A stretch of 64,000 bases of DNA from Plotosus lineatus (Eukaryota; Chordata; Actinopteri; Siluriformes; Plotosidae): contig CM045732.1 of NCBI GenBank assembly GCA_024760905.1, positions 54,483,496 to 54,547,495 on the forward strand, read 5' to 3'. Positions 11,919-21,534 of the stretch are shown here, piece by piece. The position numbers were made by a program, and so were the translations under genes. Positions within the stretch are counted from its first letter, which is position 1. Each line of letters starts with the position of its first letter. The notes under the pieces were generated by a model. The model saw nothing but the letters and a program-made list of their open reading frames with translations, was not told the DNA's origin and ran no database searches.

Positions 11919-14900
11919 CACACACACAAACACATATACACATACTGTATTCAACGTAATAAGCGTCCTGCTCCAATAAGCTCCCACCCAAGTGTTTTTA
12001 AATAATGTCTAATAACCGCCCATGTGTACTGGGAGCAAAATGGTAGATCAAACGTACCAATTTTATTCGATCAGTCTCTGTAAAAGTGGTTATCAAATAG
12101 TGGGGCAATGCCGGGAGAGGGGGGGGGGGGGGGGTCGGGTGTGACCCCAGGGAACATGTTTTTTTTGCCATATTAGAATAAAGTGTACATCCACTATAGC
12201 AGGTGGCAGTGGCTTACTCACTGTCAAGAGTGTGCCCAGAGGTAGAATAAAAAGTGGAGTTAATAAACCCACCATGGAAATTTTTAACAGGGAGGAAAAG
12301 AGAGGCAGAGAGAGACGGAGACAGTGAGAGAAATGAAAGTCTCCCGGAAGTAAAGTCGAGGAGATATGATGAAGCGGATGTAGCACTCGGTTTCATTGTG
12401 CTGCGGTGAGAAAAGAGTAAAGACCGCTGTGTTTACTGTGCCTGAAAACATTGGCAGCGGCGATTGAACCCAAATAAATTCAGGCGTCACTTAAAGACAT
12501 CACACCCCGATCACGTGATTAGCCTCGTGAGTTTTCAGTAAAAATGTGCCAAATGTTTCCAGCAACCATCCTGCTTTGTGAATGCTATTCCAGCAAACCA
12601 GCGAGCTGTTAGCATCAGATAAAGTGGCGTACCAAACTGCTCAGTGTAGAAAACCCCACAGCACAGCAGAGGAACTGATCCTACCTGCAGCACACACGGT
12701 CTCCGTCATGCTGAATGACTTCACTGCTGTGAAAATAAGTCCAGGTCCCAGTGTTATGGTCTGTGCTGGCTGGCAGCGTTAACTCTCTCTTCATTCATTG
12801 CAGGTGCTGGCGAGGGGCGTGGCTGTTACCTGCAGGCGAGGTCCAGAGAGCGCACCCATTTCCATTCAGCAATCAGCAAGCTATAAATAGGAGCAGCGCG
12901 CTTCCCTCCGACGTCAGAAGATTGTCCTTCCCAGTGATTCCGTTTCTCTGCTTTCTCTCTGACTCCTGGTATCCTGCTTCGTGCTCGACCAGTTTCCATT
13001 AATTATTCCCGTGATTTAGAGTTCCAAGTGCAAAATAAAATTGTTGAATCTTCTTATGGTCTCCTGCATCTTTGGGTCCGACGCATATGCTCCAGGCACA
13101 ACACCCAGTTCAGTATCGAGCAGGAGCCGAGAGTTCAGTATCGAGCAGGAGCCGAGAGTTCAGTATCGAGCAGGAGCCGAGAGTTCAGTATCGAGCAGGA
13201 GCCGAGAGTTCAGTATCGAGCAGGAGCCGAGAGTTCAGTATCGAGCAGGAGCCGAGAGTTCAGTATCGAGCAGGAGCCGAGAGTTCAGTATCGAGCAGGA
13301 GCCGAGTTCAGTATCGAGCAGGAGCCGAGAGTTCAGTATCGAGCAGGGCCGAGTTCAGTATCGAGCAGGGCCGAGAGTTCAGTATCGAGCAGGGCCAGGA
13401 GTTCAGTATCGAGCAGGGCCAGGAGTTCAGTATCGAGCAGGAGCCGAGAGTTCAGTATCGAGCAGGAGCCGAGAGTTCAGTATCGAGCAGGGCCGAGTTC
13501 AGTATCGAGCAGGGCCGAGTTCAGTATCGAGCAGGGCCGAGTTCAGTATCGAGCAGGAGCCGAGTTCAGTATCGAGCAGGAGCCGAGAGTTCAGTATCGA
13601 GCAGGAGCCGAGAGTTCAGTATCGAGCAGGAGCCGAGAGTTCAGTATCGAGCAGGAGCCGAGAGTTCAGTATCGAGCAGGAGCCGAGAGTTCAGTATCGA
13701 GCAGGAGCCGAGAGTTCAGTATCGTGCTTTAAACACTGCTTCAAAAAGCTGTGCACTGCGAAATGTGCTTATTGTACCATTAATCTGGACTTAATCAAAA
13801 AATATATAAATAACAACAAATTGTTTAATTCATTTTTGTTTTGTAGGTCATAGTGTTTTATATATTGTACTCCTGAGTTAATATTGCTGATCAATTTGAA
13901 TATTTATTGATTTTATCTAATTTTTCAGTATTGAATGGTTCAAATTGTTGATCAAAAATTTTTAGTTTAAATAAGGATACTTTTTTACTTCAGGCAAATT
14001 GATGCACTTTAAATCTTATTGTTTAAAGACTAAAAAATTGTTAATAGTTATTCTCTGTTGGAAGTTGATCTACAGTATATTTCTTCCTTTTTTTGTATTC
14101 CATATTGTTAATAAGAATACAGTGTTATGCAGAGGATTACTTATAACAATTTTATCGACAAATGACACTATTTATAGGGAGGGGGGTGTAAAATGTTTCT
14201 CTTCCTGGGAGGAAGGGGAGACAGAAAATAATTGAGAAGCACTGCCCTAACGGTAAAATAAGGCGTTCACTGCCTGTAAAAGTGAGTTTACACAGTATTT
14301 CAAGACCCCCTGCCACTGGGGAATGTCTATAATGTTCATCAGTAACAACGTATTTGATTGTTCTGCCGTGCTTTAAAAAATAGGAAAATATTTTGCTGTG
14401 TTCTCTTGGTAAATGTCCAACAAGATGAACCATTAGAGACTGCTACATCAAAAATGGAATGAATGGAGCGATGAGCCAGATATGGACCTATCAGAAAGTA
14501 ATGAGTATTTTTCACCTGCTTCTCCTGCTCACTAACTTCATAAATTATGGCCATGTGCTTTTCAACCTGCCATGTGCTAAAGTTGACCTTTGTGTTGATT
14601 GGTCCAACGTGCCATGTGCTAAAGTTGATATTCATGTTGATGAAGTAATTTGGTTGATACCAAAAATGAATAACACAAACACCAGTAAAACTCTTTTATT
14701 GTTGTTATTATTCATGGTTTCCACCTTGATAAGCACTTACCGTTCCAACATTTTTATAAGCACCCACCCACTCCAATTTTTTAAGCACCCTGGGCGCTTA
14801 TCACATCGAATTTCGCGCTTATCACATCGAATTTCGGTATATACACACACACAAATATATTGTACAGTGGTACCTCATCTTACGAAAGACCCAACAAACA

Positions 14901-16092
14901 AAAAAATCCAGGTTACAAAACGCATTTACCTAAAATTTCCCTCTCAGGATACGAAACAAATTCATGTTACGAAACATGTCATCTCAAAAATGCAAACAAT
15001 GCGCGAGTTTCTCTCCCATTGGCTCTTTCTCAACATCCCGACCCACTGGCCTCCCATTGGCTATATCCCAACATCCCACCCTGCTGGCCTCCCATTGGCT
15101 ATCTCCTGACATCCTGCCCCGCTGGCCTCCCATTGGCTAGGAGGGAGCTGCATCTCCATAACACCCATGACGCAGCTCTCTTCCATTGGCTATTATGGAG
15201 CTGTATCTCCATAATACCCATGATGCTTTTCGTGTGCCTTCGACCCGGAGTTTCTTCGTCACGGAGTTCTAACACGCGTAAAGGACAGAGTTACTCTTGT
15301 TTTGTGAGTTTTTCGAGTATGCTTATTGCAACTTTATTTTTTGGCTCGGGCTTTTAACCTTGCATAAACATTTGTAAGATTATAACTCTGCTAAGAAGAC
15401 ATTGGCAACACACGTGCGTACGCGCACACACACACACACACACACGCACGCACGTGATTCCCGGTGAAAGTGATTCCCGGTGCGAGTAAAAAAAATGAAG
15501 CGGGCTTGTGGCATGCAGTTGAGTGATATCGCAAATGAATATGGCCAAACCAATCTACCATCAGTACGGTATTGAAGCAGAAGGAGGCCTTAAAATGTAT
15601 ACTTTTATAATTTTAAAGGGTTTAGGGGGTAGGTAGTACTGGGGGCCTAGGAACGAATCAGGCCTTTTACATGGAAAATGTGGCTCAACTTACGAAACCA
15701 CTTCTGGAATGGATTAATTTCATACTGAGGTACCACTGTATATATGTCCGTCTTCCTTTCGGCTCTTTCCCTTTTACTCGGGAGTCGCCACGGCGAATCA
15801 TCTGATTCGCACGTTTGATTTGGCAGAGGTTTTTACATCGGATACCCTTCCTGTCACAACCCTTTTTAGCAAGGGACAGAAACACACTGACGACTTTGCA
15901 GCTACTCTTTACGAAAGTCAGCAATTGGTTTTTACATGCCTCTCACCATGGACAGTGAGACATAGTCCGCCTTTGATAACCCAGTTAGTTGCACTGGGGG
16001 GACAGTGACAACCTTGTGGAGAGTGGGACTTGAACCCCCAACCTTTGGATCAGCAATCCAGCGCCCTATACCACCACTAATGTGTGTATATA

Positions 16093-16139
<47 letters not shown>

Positions 16140-17064
16140 ACTGGCTGCATTATTTAATTATAGAAATGGTACTTCACTTCAGTAATAGGAAACAATCACA
16201 TGAATTCCATATTTATTCCTGTGTCACATACTAAGTGAGTTGGGCCTTTCCTTCCTCCTTCAAGGCTGAAGTAGCCTTGAGAAAGACAACTAACCCCCAA
16301 CTGCCCTTTAGGCAGTCCACTGCTCAGTGTGTGAGTACTCACTTTGGGTCAATTAAATGCAGAGACAATCATTTCCCTTGAAGGATTTATACAGTGTATA
16401 AAGTAAATAAATTAAATATCCAATGTGATAAGTGAAGGCCAAATATGGGGAAACTATAAATAATAATTCAGTACATTACCTTGCGCCAGAGCGACTTACA
16501 ACATCTACCATCTCCCCTGGAAAGAAACGCTCTTTGATGTAACCACAGATGTCGTCGCATATCTCATGTAGCCGTGTACGGTGAGTGAGGGCAGTCAGGT
16601 GGAGGAGAGGCAAGAGTAAAGCTCTGGGAAAGCTCTGCAGATTAAGTCTGGCCTTCTTTTCGCTTTCCAAGGCCTCCTGATAGGTTAGACCAGGTTTACC
16701 AGTCACTGCACAACTCCACACCAGACTGTTACAGAGGATGGTTCTCTCAAAAAAGTCACTGTAGAAAAAGCATTTCACCATAAATGAATGTTATCAACTA
16801 CAATAAAAATGTGCAAGTTAATAAAACAAGGCAGGTTTGTGTGTGCCAGAATGGTGCTTCATCTTTCTTATTCATCTTACCTTGAATCATATTGTGAGCA
16901 TTATCTGATTTTTTTTTTTTTTTTTAATATTGGAAAAAGTTTCAGGTCATTTTACTAAAAACAGAATTGGTTTTATTGGTGACATTACTCTGGTTCTTAG
17001 CACTTCAAATTGAAGACCCACGTTAATGGGGACAGCTACAGTACATATCATGAATTCCACTAAA

Positions 17065-17097
<33 letters not shown>

Positions 17098-19706
17098 GTG
17101 TTATACAATAGGTTCTGCTTACCAAAGTTCAGCTCGGTAACTAAATGACAACAGACACCTTTTTGAAATGAACACCGTTTTGAAGTGGCTTTGTTTTGTT
17201 TCTCAGTTACGCTTCATTATCAATTTTGACAAGAGTCAGATGATATGCCGGTTTTGAAATTAAGAACAATGAATCGGAATATGCTTCCCTGCCCACTTTT
17301 TCTTTCAACATTGTTTTATCATCTATGTTTTTACTCAAAACATTCCATGTTCTCACTTCACTAATCCAACCAGAGAAGACAAATAAAAAGGAAGTCTATG
17401 AAAGTCTGATCAGTGAACACGAGTCACAACAGATGATTTGCTTCCAGAAAAAAAGCTGTTTTAATAAGTTATAAAGAAAACCCCTCACTGAACCAGGTAT
17501 CTATAAGCTGTTACAAAATGTTTCATATTCTTGTTTTGACCTTGTTCTTTAATGAATCTGTGATTTAAAACATAGATGTTCTCTAAATGTATATTTTGCA
17601 AGCTCTGGGCCCCATGTTTCTGTCTGTCCGATCTGCTCAGATGTTATTTGAGTGGTGGACTACTTTCAGCAGCATTGATACTGGTATTTGAGCCATTTAT
17701 GCTTGGAGTTTTCTCCTCGTGCTGGCATAGGTTTCCTCAGAGCACTCCAGTTTTCTCTGGCAGTCCAAAAAGTAAGTACAGTCGATACAAATTGACAGTT
17801 CAAAGCTTTGGCATGACAATGAGTGTTTTCCCTGTGATGGGGTCTGGTGGGCTGTCCAGGGTGTGCTCTGGGCTCACCCAAATTTGGCTGAGATAGGCAC
17901 CAGCCTCCCTGCAACCCTAATTAGGATTAAGCAGTCTAGATAAATAACGAATTTCCTTCAGCAAGTATCCCCGACTCGAACTCAGGAAGATCTGTTAATC
18001 TACTTATGAGCCAAAATCAGGTCAACCAGACAAGAAAATCACAAACATTTCCAGCATCAGTATTACTCCTGTATTTATTTTGTAACTCCTGTTCCTAATG
18101 AATCAGGAGGCAGACACTGTGGCCCTGTGATGGGGTCAAAGAGGTATAACATTATAGTTATTGATGGTACACTTAAATTGTATTTATGCTGTAGACATAC
18201 ATGATAAACTAACCAAGGAGTGTAGATGTCCCTGATAAACCAAAAGCAGAGGAACATCTTAGATGCAACTATTCATTATAGGCGGCACGGTGGCGTAGTG
18301 GTTAGCACGTCCGCCTCACAGCAAGAAGGCCTTGGCTCGATTCCCGGCCTGGAGTTTCTGTGTGGAGTTTGCATGTTCTCCTTGTACTTGCGTGGGTTTC
18401 CTCCGGGTACTCCGGTTTCCTCCCACAGTCCAAAAACATGCACAGTAGGTTAATTGGCGGTCTAAATTGTCCGTAGGTTCGCATCGTGCAGAAGGCAATG
18501 GTTAAACCACTGCACTATCCTTGCCGAGAAAACCTCCATGGGCCCGGAAGTATAATGGTGAGCTTGCTGGCCTATCACTGTAAGGGCCTGGGTTTGAATC
18601 CAGGTGGAGACACCAAAAATTTGTGACCTGGGTCTGAAGCGGTGTTGTGTCCATAGGCAAGGCACTTAATCCACATTGCACTCAGTCCACCCAGCTGTTC
18701 AATGGGTACCTGAATAACAGGATGTAGGGACCTATATGGTCGAGCTTGGCGCTCAGTAGCAGCCTTGAAGTACATTCCTGCAGGGTAATAATGTGCAGCT
18801 CGAAGCTGGATACAAGGCTTAAAATTTGTCATTAAACATTAATTAATCATTACACAATTAATTAAGAAGGCAATCAGGTTAACTGTGTAATACTGTTTCA
18901 GGTTAACTGTAATACTGGCTTTATGAACACCACTTTTTACCTGATATGTTTACAATAAACTTAAGTTAACTGCTGGGATGATGATAAACTGGAGGAGACT
19001 GAGGGACAGAGTCATACACAGGTATGTTTTCCTAACAATAGCTGCTACCACGTTTCTAGCTAAACCTTCAGAAGTTAACAGCGGTTGAACCCAACACCCT
19101 AAATAAGGACTCTTCGTGTACCTTGATAAACTACATAAAAGTAAGAAGTGCTGTCAAAGTTCAATCGTATTCTACACATCTAAATAACTTTGGTCTGCCA
19201 TTGAGAAAGTGTAACATTGTGCTAGTCGGCAGCAGCACATTAGCTTCGAGAAACACGGATGAGGAACCGAGCCACGAGCGAGTTCAGCTAGGCTAACTTG
19301 TGCATTATCCACACTCTTCTTACACCTGCCATTTCACAACACATACACCATCACATCAGGGGAGGTTTATTTCAACACAAAAATACAGACAACTGGCTTT
19401 GTTTCAAGGGTAAAACCGTCGATAATGAATACTACTCAGGACTGTATGCTGAAAGAAAAACTTTCGAGGACGTCTCCGACGTCACTGCTGTCCGACTTCA
19501 CAACAGTTTGATGCCATTTGCTAGCACAACTTGCTAACAAGTTGGCTAATATCCTAAATTCAAAAAGGTGGTGGTATAAGTAATATCACTCACTCGTACG
19601 TCCTGAAGATTTCGTGTGTAACTTTGCAAAGAAAAACTTCTTCGTCTGGCTTGATATCAGCAGGAGGTTTCTGTCTCACGAAGGGCTTCTTATGGAGGAG
19701 CGGCAT
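1284..19706 (-). CDS. baz1a: Bromodomain adjacent to zinc finger domain 1A (ACF1), N-terminal third; gene continues beyond base 1
   Basis: Large non-catalytic subunit of the ACF/CHRAC ISWI nucleosome-spacing complexes in the nucleus. Coding exons on the minus strand: 19594-19706 (ATG at 19706), 16480-16758, 6931-7089, 6752-6844, 6183-6270, 5949-6080, 5730-5802, 1979-2145, 1776-1871, 1555-1693, 1284-1430. All junctions are GT-AG and phases join without a stop (495 codons). The protein starts MPLLHKKPFVRQKPP. Exons 1-3 encode the WAC domain (DDFFERTILCNSLVWSC near residue 38). Exon 3 has an acidic stretch DSDDD. Exons 8-9 form a Lys/Glu-rich helix. Exons 10-11 encode the DDT domain (FGDALMVLEFLKAFGELFDL, EGPLCELLFFFLSAIFQ). 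PHD finger, WAKZ and bromodomain exons lie outside the window; the human protein has about 1,556 residues. A splice acceptor at 19755 implies a non-coding first exon further right. Identity is firm from recalled family sequence. Confidence 0.95.
2475..3431 (-). pseudogene. Tc1-like transposase, broken by frameshifts and a deletion
   Basis: The N-terminus at 3431 reads MGKTADLTAVQKAIIDALKQ, a paired-like helix-turn-helix DNA-binding region (KEISERIGCSQSAVSSHLSG). The DDE catalytic half lies at 2475-3068 (VMVWGAVSAAGVGPLCFIKG, FQHDLAPAHS, PANSPELKPIENLWD). The middle (about 2950-3220) is out of frame and lacks part of the second DNA-binding segment. The catalytic DDE-type residues D (FQHD) and E (PIENLWD) are visible, but the gene cannot make a complete protein. 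Confidence 0.85.
3683..5592. mobile_element. Unclassified DNA element with imperfect terminal inverted repeats inserted in Tc1
   Basis: The left end GAGCCACTCCACTGAAAGTA at 3683 pairs with GAGGCGCTCCACCGAATGTA read inward from 5592, so about 16 of the first 20 bases match. The insert exactly separates the two parts of the Tc1 terminal repeat. Flanks are AT-rich, so the target duplication cannot be delimited. No transposase is recognisable inside. A SINE occupies 4045-4398. The autonomous family is unknown to me. Confidence 0.65.
4045..4398 (-). repeat. tRNA-derived SINE with RTE-like tail
   Basis: Read on the minus strand from 4398, the head GTGGTGGTCTAGTGGTATAG contains a pol III A-box-like segment, and GGGTTCGAGTCCC is a B box. 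The body follows, and the 3' tail (GTGGCGACTCCCGAGTAAAA) matches the RTE LINE 3' end. A 12-bp direct repeat AGTCACCGTGGT flanks it at 4033-4044 and 4399-4410, proving retrotransposition. Confidence 0.85.
6697..6726 (+). repeat. Poly(A) tract in baz1a intron 4
   Basis: A run of about 26 A lies between baz1a exons 4 and 5. No SINE or LINE body was recognised next to it. Confidence 0.7.
7211..8253. other. baz1a intron 2, 5'-left part without recognised genes
   Basis: AT-rich intronic DNA. Apart from the hairpin at 7874-7910 and a short (CA)n at 8079-8090, nothing coding or repetitive was recognised. Confidence 0.5.
7874..7910. repeat. Perfect 17-bp inverted repeat with 3-bp loop
   Basis: TGTGGGTGGAGCCAAAA at 7874-7890 is followed by CAC and then its exact reverse complement at 7894-7910. 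It lies in baz1a intron 2, about 0.8 kb from exon 3. It could form a stable hairpin or be the centre of a palindromic element; neither is demonstrated. Confidence 0.9.
8254..8598 (-). repeat. tRNA-derived SINE, variant with a second tail module
   Basis: The minus-strand head near 8598 has the same GTGGTGGTCAAGTGGTATAG start and a GGGGTTCGATTCTC B box as the SINE at 4045. Its 3' part differs: it ends in a module running from about 8365 (GGCCTGGCGAGCTGTTCAGG) to the TAATTAGGATTAAGCGG near 8270, instead of the RTE-like tail. Imperfect duplications of ctttaaagcttc flank it (near 8245 and 8603). Confidence 0.75.
9066..9863. mobile_element. Tigger-like (TcMar) non-autonomous element
   Basis: It begins near CAGTAGTAAGTCATCTTTTACG and ends GTAAGTAGAGGGTCGACTG, followed by TA. 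The ends match the better preserved TIRs of the element at 14865-15738. The interior shares the 'cccattggct' repeats and the 'ggaacgaattacgtgttttacatg' segment with that copy. No open transposase remains. Confidence 0.7.
9876..10074. mobile_element. Composite of a hAT-end fragment and a Tigger 3' end
   Basis: Bases 9876-9944 (ttagattttaaattg to ccgacccccgattta) match the Charlie-like end at 381-470. Bases 9950-10074 match the 3' end of the Tigger elements and finish TTGAGGTACCACTG followed by TA. Confidence 0.6.
10283..10312 (+). repeat. (CA)n microsatellite
   Basis: About 15 CA units directly left of the second Tc1 element. Confidence 0.9.
10316..11865 (-). mobile_element. Tc1-like transposon, uninterrupted copy with TA duplication
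   Basis: The 1.55 kb element has inverted ends AGTCCTTCTCAAAAAATTAG and AGTCCTCAAAAAATTAGCAT flanked by TA (10314-10315, 11866-11867). It belongs to the same family as the Tc1 at 2201 and keeps the inner ctcaaa-attagcatat repeat near 10495. It is wedged between a (CA)n and a (TA)n microsatellite. The transposase is at 10599-11544. Confidence 0.9.
10599..11544 (-). pseudogene. Tc1-like transposase, frameshifted
   Basis: The start at 11544 reads MGKTADLTAVQKAIIDTLKQ with the helix-turn-helix SERIGCSQSAISRHLSG. The catalytic part at 10599-11040 contains FQHDLAPAYSAKTTAKWFTD and NPIENLWDIVKRKLRD and ends FPTKY at the stop. At least three frame changes separate these parts, and a stretch following the first helix-turn-helix is deleted. 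Compared with the first Tc1 copy, SPELK is SHDLN and AHS is AYS. Confidence 0.85.
11872..11914 (+). repeat. (TA)n microsatellite
   Basis: About 20 TA units immediately right of the second Tc1 element. Confidence 0.9.
12752..13103 (+). mobile_element. Solo LTR of the local Ty3/gypsy family
   Basis: The sequence begins TGTTATGGTCTGTGCTGGCT and ends GCTCCAGGCACAACA. It aligns along its length with the reverse complement of the LTR at 21177-21532, including the internal 'gcgaggggcgtggc' and 'tctcctgcatctttgggtcc' segments. A TATA-like ctataaatag lies at about 12881. A 5-bp duplication CCCAG flanks it (12747-12751 and 13104-13108), so it is a complete solo LTR left by LTR-LTR recombination. Confidence 0.85.
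13109..13726 (+). repeat. GC-richer minisatellite, about 25 units of 22-25 bp
   Basis: The basic 25-bp unit is TTCAGTATCGAGCAGG followed by AGCCGAGAG. There are 25 complete copies and a partial one. The outer units are 25 bp, while those from about 13307 to 13565 are shortened to 22-24 bp (AGGGCCGAG or AGGGCCAGGAG endings). No unit contains a stop in any plus frame, so long ORFs appear in all three frames. This is a by-product of the repeat, not evidence for a gene. It starts exactly at the solo-LTR target duplication. Confidence 0.95.
14150..14690 (-). pseudogene. Transposon-associated protein relic with a GHLPxExS...YFLxHG segment
   Basis: Minus-strand translation contains IHSIFDVAVSNGSSC and then VGHLPREHSKIFSYFLKHGR with an in-frame shift between. 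The combination resembles a HIRAN-like block found in transposon-derived proteins of fishes and invertebrates. Recognition rests on this short pattern only. The reading frame is interrupted. Confidence 0.35.
14865..15738. mobile_element. Tigger/pogo-like transposon, internally deleted
   Basis: It starts CAGTGGTACCTCATCTTACG at 14865 and ends CTGAGGTACCACTG at 15738, with TA on both sides. Near 15496-15575 the plus strand encodes KRACGMQLSDIANEYGQTN, a trace of the CENP-B/pogo helix-turn-helix. A (CA)n lies at 15426-15446. The body contains several copies of a 'ctggcctcccattggctat' block. Confidence 0.8.
15748..16085 (-). repeat. tRNA-derived SINE with RTE-like tail
   Basis: Same family and orientation as the copy at 4045-4398, with tail GATGATTCGCCGTGGCGACT on the minus strand. 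GTATATATGT repeats flank it (15738-15747 and 16086-16095), overlapping the end of the Tigger element, so it inserted at or next to that end. A (TA)n/(CA)n follows at 16086-16137. Confidence 0.8.
16140..16470. other. baz1a intron 2, exon-proximal part
   Basis: AT-rich intronic DNA just before the donor of exon 2; no gene or recognised repeat. Confidence 0.4.
17640..17945 (+). repeat. Degenerate copy of the dispersed fish tRNA-like repeat
   Basis: Shares the modules 'gttttctcctcgtgctggca', 'cagtccaaaaagtaagtaca' and the terminal 'cctaattaggattaagcagt' with the copies at 18281, 27390, 47690, 51750 and 53497. The tRNA-like head is degraded. Confidence 0.6.
18281..18490 (+). repeat. Dispersed tRNA-like repeat, well preserved head
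   Basis: GGCGGCACGGTGGCGTAGTG followed by GTTAGCACGTCCGCCTCACA and a B-box-like CTCGATTCCCGG form a tRNA-like head. The body contains the typical 'ggagtttgcatgttctcctt' and 'ggtttcctcccacagtccaa'. It lies in baz1a intron 1. Confidence 0.8.
18541..18830 (+). repeat. Second type of tRNA-derived SINE
   Basis: The head GCCCGGAAGTATAATGGTGA and B box GGGTTTGAATCCAGG indicate a tRNA origin. The body contains 'gacctgggtctgaagcggtg' and 'caaggcacttaatccacatt'. It is unrelated in its body to the SINE at 4045. Confidence 0.65.
18840..19593. other. baz1a intron 1, exon-proximal part
   Basis: No coding signal or known repeat recognised; the sequence becomes GC-richer toward exon 1. Confidence 0.4.
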
Positions 19707-20200
19707 CTTTTCTTTATCTCGGGGTCTGGGCTGTTGATGCCGCTGCTGGGTGTCCTAGACTTTCAAAAAAAAGGAGGGAAACGGAAAGTGAGAACGGTTC
19801 GATTTTGAGCTTGTACGCGATCAGGGAAATTCATTCACATCCTCCCACTATGTGTTTAAAATTGAAGAATCTGAAAACTGCTTAAAAGGGCAACAAAGGC
19901 GATCAATTTCGAGAGGAAATGCAGCCTTTGTTAATGACACACGCTTCCCAGTCACTGTGACGTTCCTGCCAGCCCACACAGCAGTCGGTGCTCTCCTTCG
20001 ATAAGCGGGTATATCGACTCGGTAATTACTCACAAAACTACAAACGTCAAAAATTACTCACGAAGACATTTACCAGTTATGGAAGCCTGGAATAAGTAAT
20101 CCTCTCTTGTAGATAAAGGCTAAACTCCAGACTTGTCCCACTTCTCCGAGCGGGATGCGCGTGTTGACCAAGTTTTGATCCCCTACACTTTGGTAACCGA
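19707..20200 (-). promoter_or_regulatory. baz1a: baz1a 5' UTR and presumed promoter region
   Basis: The coding first exon extends upstream as 5' UTR to 19754, where a polypyrimidine tract and CTAG acceptor are visible on the minus strand. A plausible non-coding exon would end at about 20074 (donor GTAAATG), with another possible donor GTGAGTAA near 20061. Inverted CCAAT-like sequence (attggtt) lies near 20242. The start site cannot be fixed from sequence alone. Confidence 0.5.
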
Positions 20201-21171
20201 CAAGGAAGCACTATGGGCACGGCTTAAGATTTTCGGCAGTCTATTGGTTAAAACACGCTGTCACTCATATATCTACCGCCAATGCTGAGATGCCGGGGTT
20301 TGCGATTCACCTTTTTGCATTTAATGTTTGTTTTTCAAGAAATATCACACTTTTGATCAATACAACGAGAGCTAAGCGCTCAGGCCGACTAATGTTTGGA
20401 GATACGGAGTAAAATGAAATATTTATATGTTTGACACATTCGTATGTCATAAAGCCGTTTCTGTCATCCGTCATAAATCAAGCGAAGTTCTTTCTTAAAG
20501 AGGTGGCGTACCCTCTATTTCGTTTTTTCGTATTTTCGGTTTAACAACGGTAGGGAAGTGCGTTCCCCCCCCCCCCCCAAAAAAAAAAAAAAACAACCCA
20601 AAACAAAACATGTAAATCATAGACTATCAAAGCAGAGGACTTTAAAACAGAGTGGTGATAATGTGCAATAATTAAAAGAATCCAAATATGCAACAATAAA
20701 TTCATTTTGTTGGCCTCTTGGTGGTTTTCTGGGCGTTATCATGTTTAAGATTGACATAAGAAGAAAAATAAGATGCAGCCAGGATAAATAATGATATTGC
20801 GAATCCAAATCCATTATTCAAAGGCAAGGGTAAGGTAGGACAGACCTGAATAAATCCAAAGGTCTCGACCACATAGCTGCCAACTTTCCCAAACCAAAAA
20901 ACAGACTCTGGTCTAGCGGCCTGTCAAAATGCACCAGATTGAAATGAAACACACACACCCCCCCCCATATTGTTTTTTTTTTTTTTAGAATTAACATTCT
21001 TCAACATGTTTTAAGGTGATTCACATGAAATGCAACAAACAGTAGAGGGTAGTTTCTGAGTATTTAGCATTTTTTACTCACCACAATGCAATCCTAACTC
21101 CACAGTGTAGACATCCCATCGCTTGAAAATAAACTTCCCCCATTGAGAAGTATACAGACAGACAAGGGGAT
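20200..21171. other. Intergenic DNA between baz1a and the gypsy element
   Basis: AT-rich, with a (C)n(A)n run at 20566-20594 and another C/T-rich run near 20957-20986. A 35-bp motif at 20629-20663 recurs at 27153 and 37299. No gene was found. Confidence 0.5.
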
Positions 21172-21176
21172 GTCAA

Positions 21177-21532
21177 TGTGGCGGGAGTGTATGCGTAGGA
21201 CCCAAGGATGCAGGAGACCGAAGGAAGGTTCAACGATTTATTAAACATTAAGCACTGTCAATCACTAGAATACGAAAATCAAGAGAACTGGTTGAGCACA
21301 AAGCACGAACCGGGGATCAGAGAGAACGTCGAGGAGCAGAGTCACTGAAACCAATCTTTTGACAGCGGAGGGGAGCATGCCGCTCCCTTTTATCGCTGGC
21401 TGTCGCTGATGGCAGATTAGGACCAGGTGCGCTCAGCTCGGAAACTCCTCTACCGGCAGCCGCCACACCCCTCGCCAGTGCCTGCAATGAATTAAGGAAA
21501 GATTAGTTTGCCAGCCAGCACAGACCATGACA
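21177..21532 (-). repeat. 3' LTR of the gypsy element
   Basis: 356 bp, TG...CA ends. It includes a minus-strand TATA-like region (cgataaaaggga) and an AATAAA-type signal (tttattaaacatt on the plus strand). Confidence 0.9.
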
Positions 21533-21534
21533 GT

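Larger units (their letters stand above)
11945..14837 (-). mobile_element. Putative 2.9 kb DNA transposon with TIRs and TA flanks
   Basis: The left end TACTGTATTCAACGTAATAAGCG (TA at 11943-11944) pairs with TACCGAAATTCGATGTGATAAGCG read inward from 14839. The end module is tandemly doubled at the right. Inside lie a solo LTR, a minisatellite and a minus-strand relic near 14150-14690. The family is not recognised. I infer one element from the TIRs, but an intervening 2 kb of mixed DNA leaves doubt. Confidence 0.5.

Noticed and set aside
13028..13853. Three overlapping plus-strand ORFs of 234-270 codons
   Set aside because: They are open only because the 25-bp tandem repeat lacks stops in all frames. 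No splice or promoter context and no domain, so they are shadows of the minisatellite.
18281..18345. Possible tRNA gene near GGTGGCGTAGTGGTTAGC
   Set aside because: The same head occurs in several dispersed copies with a constant unrelated body; it is a repeat family, not a tRNA locus.
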